From Sorex araneus (taxonomy: Eukaryota; Chordata; Mammalia; Eulipotyphla; Soricidae): a DNA stretch of 64,000 nt. Of this stretch, positions 63,981 to 64,000 are shown in pieces. The notes below the pieces were generated by a model. That model searched no databases and was not told where the DNA came from. It saw only the letters and a program-made list of their open reading frames with translations. Positions within the stretch are counted from its first letter, which is position 1. Every line of letters starts with the position of its first letter. The stretch is from contig NC_073304.1 in assembly GCF_027595985.1 (NCBI RefSeq), positions 44,885,637-44,949,636 of the forward strand, in the 5' to 3' direction. The translations under genes were made by a program, and so were the position numbers.

Positions 63981-64000
63981 AGTTGATAAGTAGATTGAAA

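Larger units (their letters stand above)
61712..64000 (+). other. WDHD1: WDHD1 intron 15, 5' part
   Basis: No exon seen. Holds one SINE near the donor, a short L1 group B end (about 62520-62640), a purine-rich old interspersed repeat (about 62690-63780) and a SINE truncated by the window end. Confidence 0.75.

Overview
The window is mammalian nuclear DNA from a gene-containing, SINE-rich locus. About sixty copies of a tRNA-headed SINE run through it. In sense orientation each begins with a GGGGCTGGAG-type head, has a pol III B box (GGTTCGATTCC) and ends in CCCAAAAAGC plus poly(A). I recognise this as the SINE of soricid shrews, so the organism is most likely a Sorex-type shrew (family-level call good, genus less sure).

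Layout. 1 to about 3.6 kb ends in a CpG island (about 2440-3560) that by synteny should be the promoter and first exon of MAPK1IP1L on the minus strand; no coding exon of that gene is visible. The intact 440-codon SOCS4 coding sequence lies at 9994-11316 on the minus strand, followed by a SINE-free AT-rich tract down to about 5.1 kb that is probably its long 3' UTR. SOCS4 introns fill 11.4-17.97 kb, and its first non-coding exon probably ends at a GTGAGT donor at 17970. A second CpG island (about 17.87-18.65 kb) is the shared divergent promoter of SOCS4 (minus) and WDHD1 (plus). From 18681 to 61711 I can place the first 15 coding exons of WDHD1 (AND-1/CTF4). All have AG/GT boundaries and compatible phases, and together they encode residues 1-685 of a protein of roughly 1,130 residues. 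The remaining exons, including the HMG box, lie beyond the window.

The two genes are functionally unrelated: SOCS4 is an SH2/SOCS-box substrate receptor of a CUL5 ubiquitin ligase, and WDHD1 is a replisome hub joining CMG helicase and DNA polymerase alpha-primase. They share only the promoter. The gene order MAPK1IP1L-SOCS4-WDHD1 matches human 14q22.

The introns hold two SINE families that share a tRNA-like head, several LINE-1 3' ends, two related solo LTRs of about 0.9-1.05 kb (one with a clean 6-bp target duplication inside an older SINE), a newly recognised processed pseudogene of PNN (pinin) at about 20.36-20.80 kb, a 470-bp TTTC/TTCC polypyrimidine tract, and several small duplications. 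I see no CRISPR array, prokaryotic element or novel coding system. The most interesting items are the PNN pseudogene, an LTR 17 bp from a WDHD1 splice donor, a templated inverted duplication in a SINE, and the E2F/NRF1 motifs in the bidirectional promoter.
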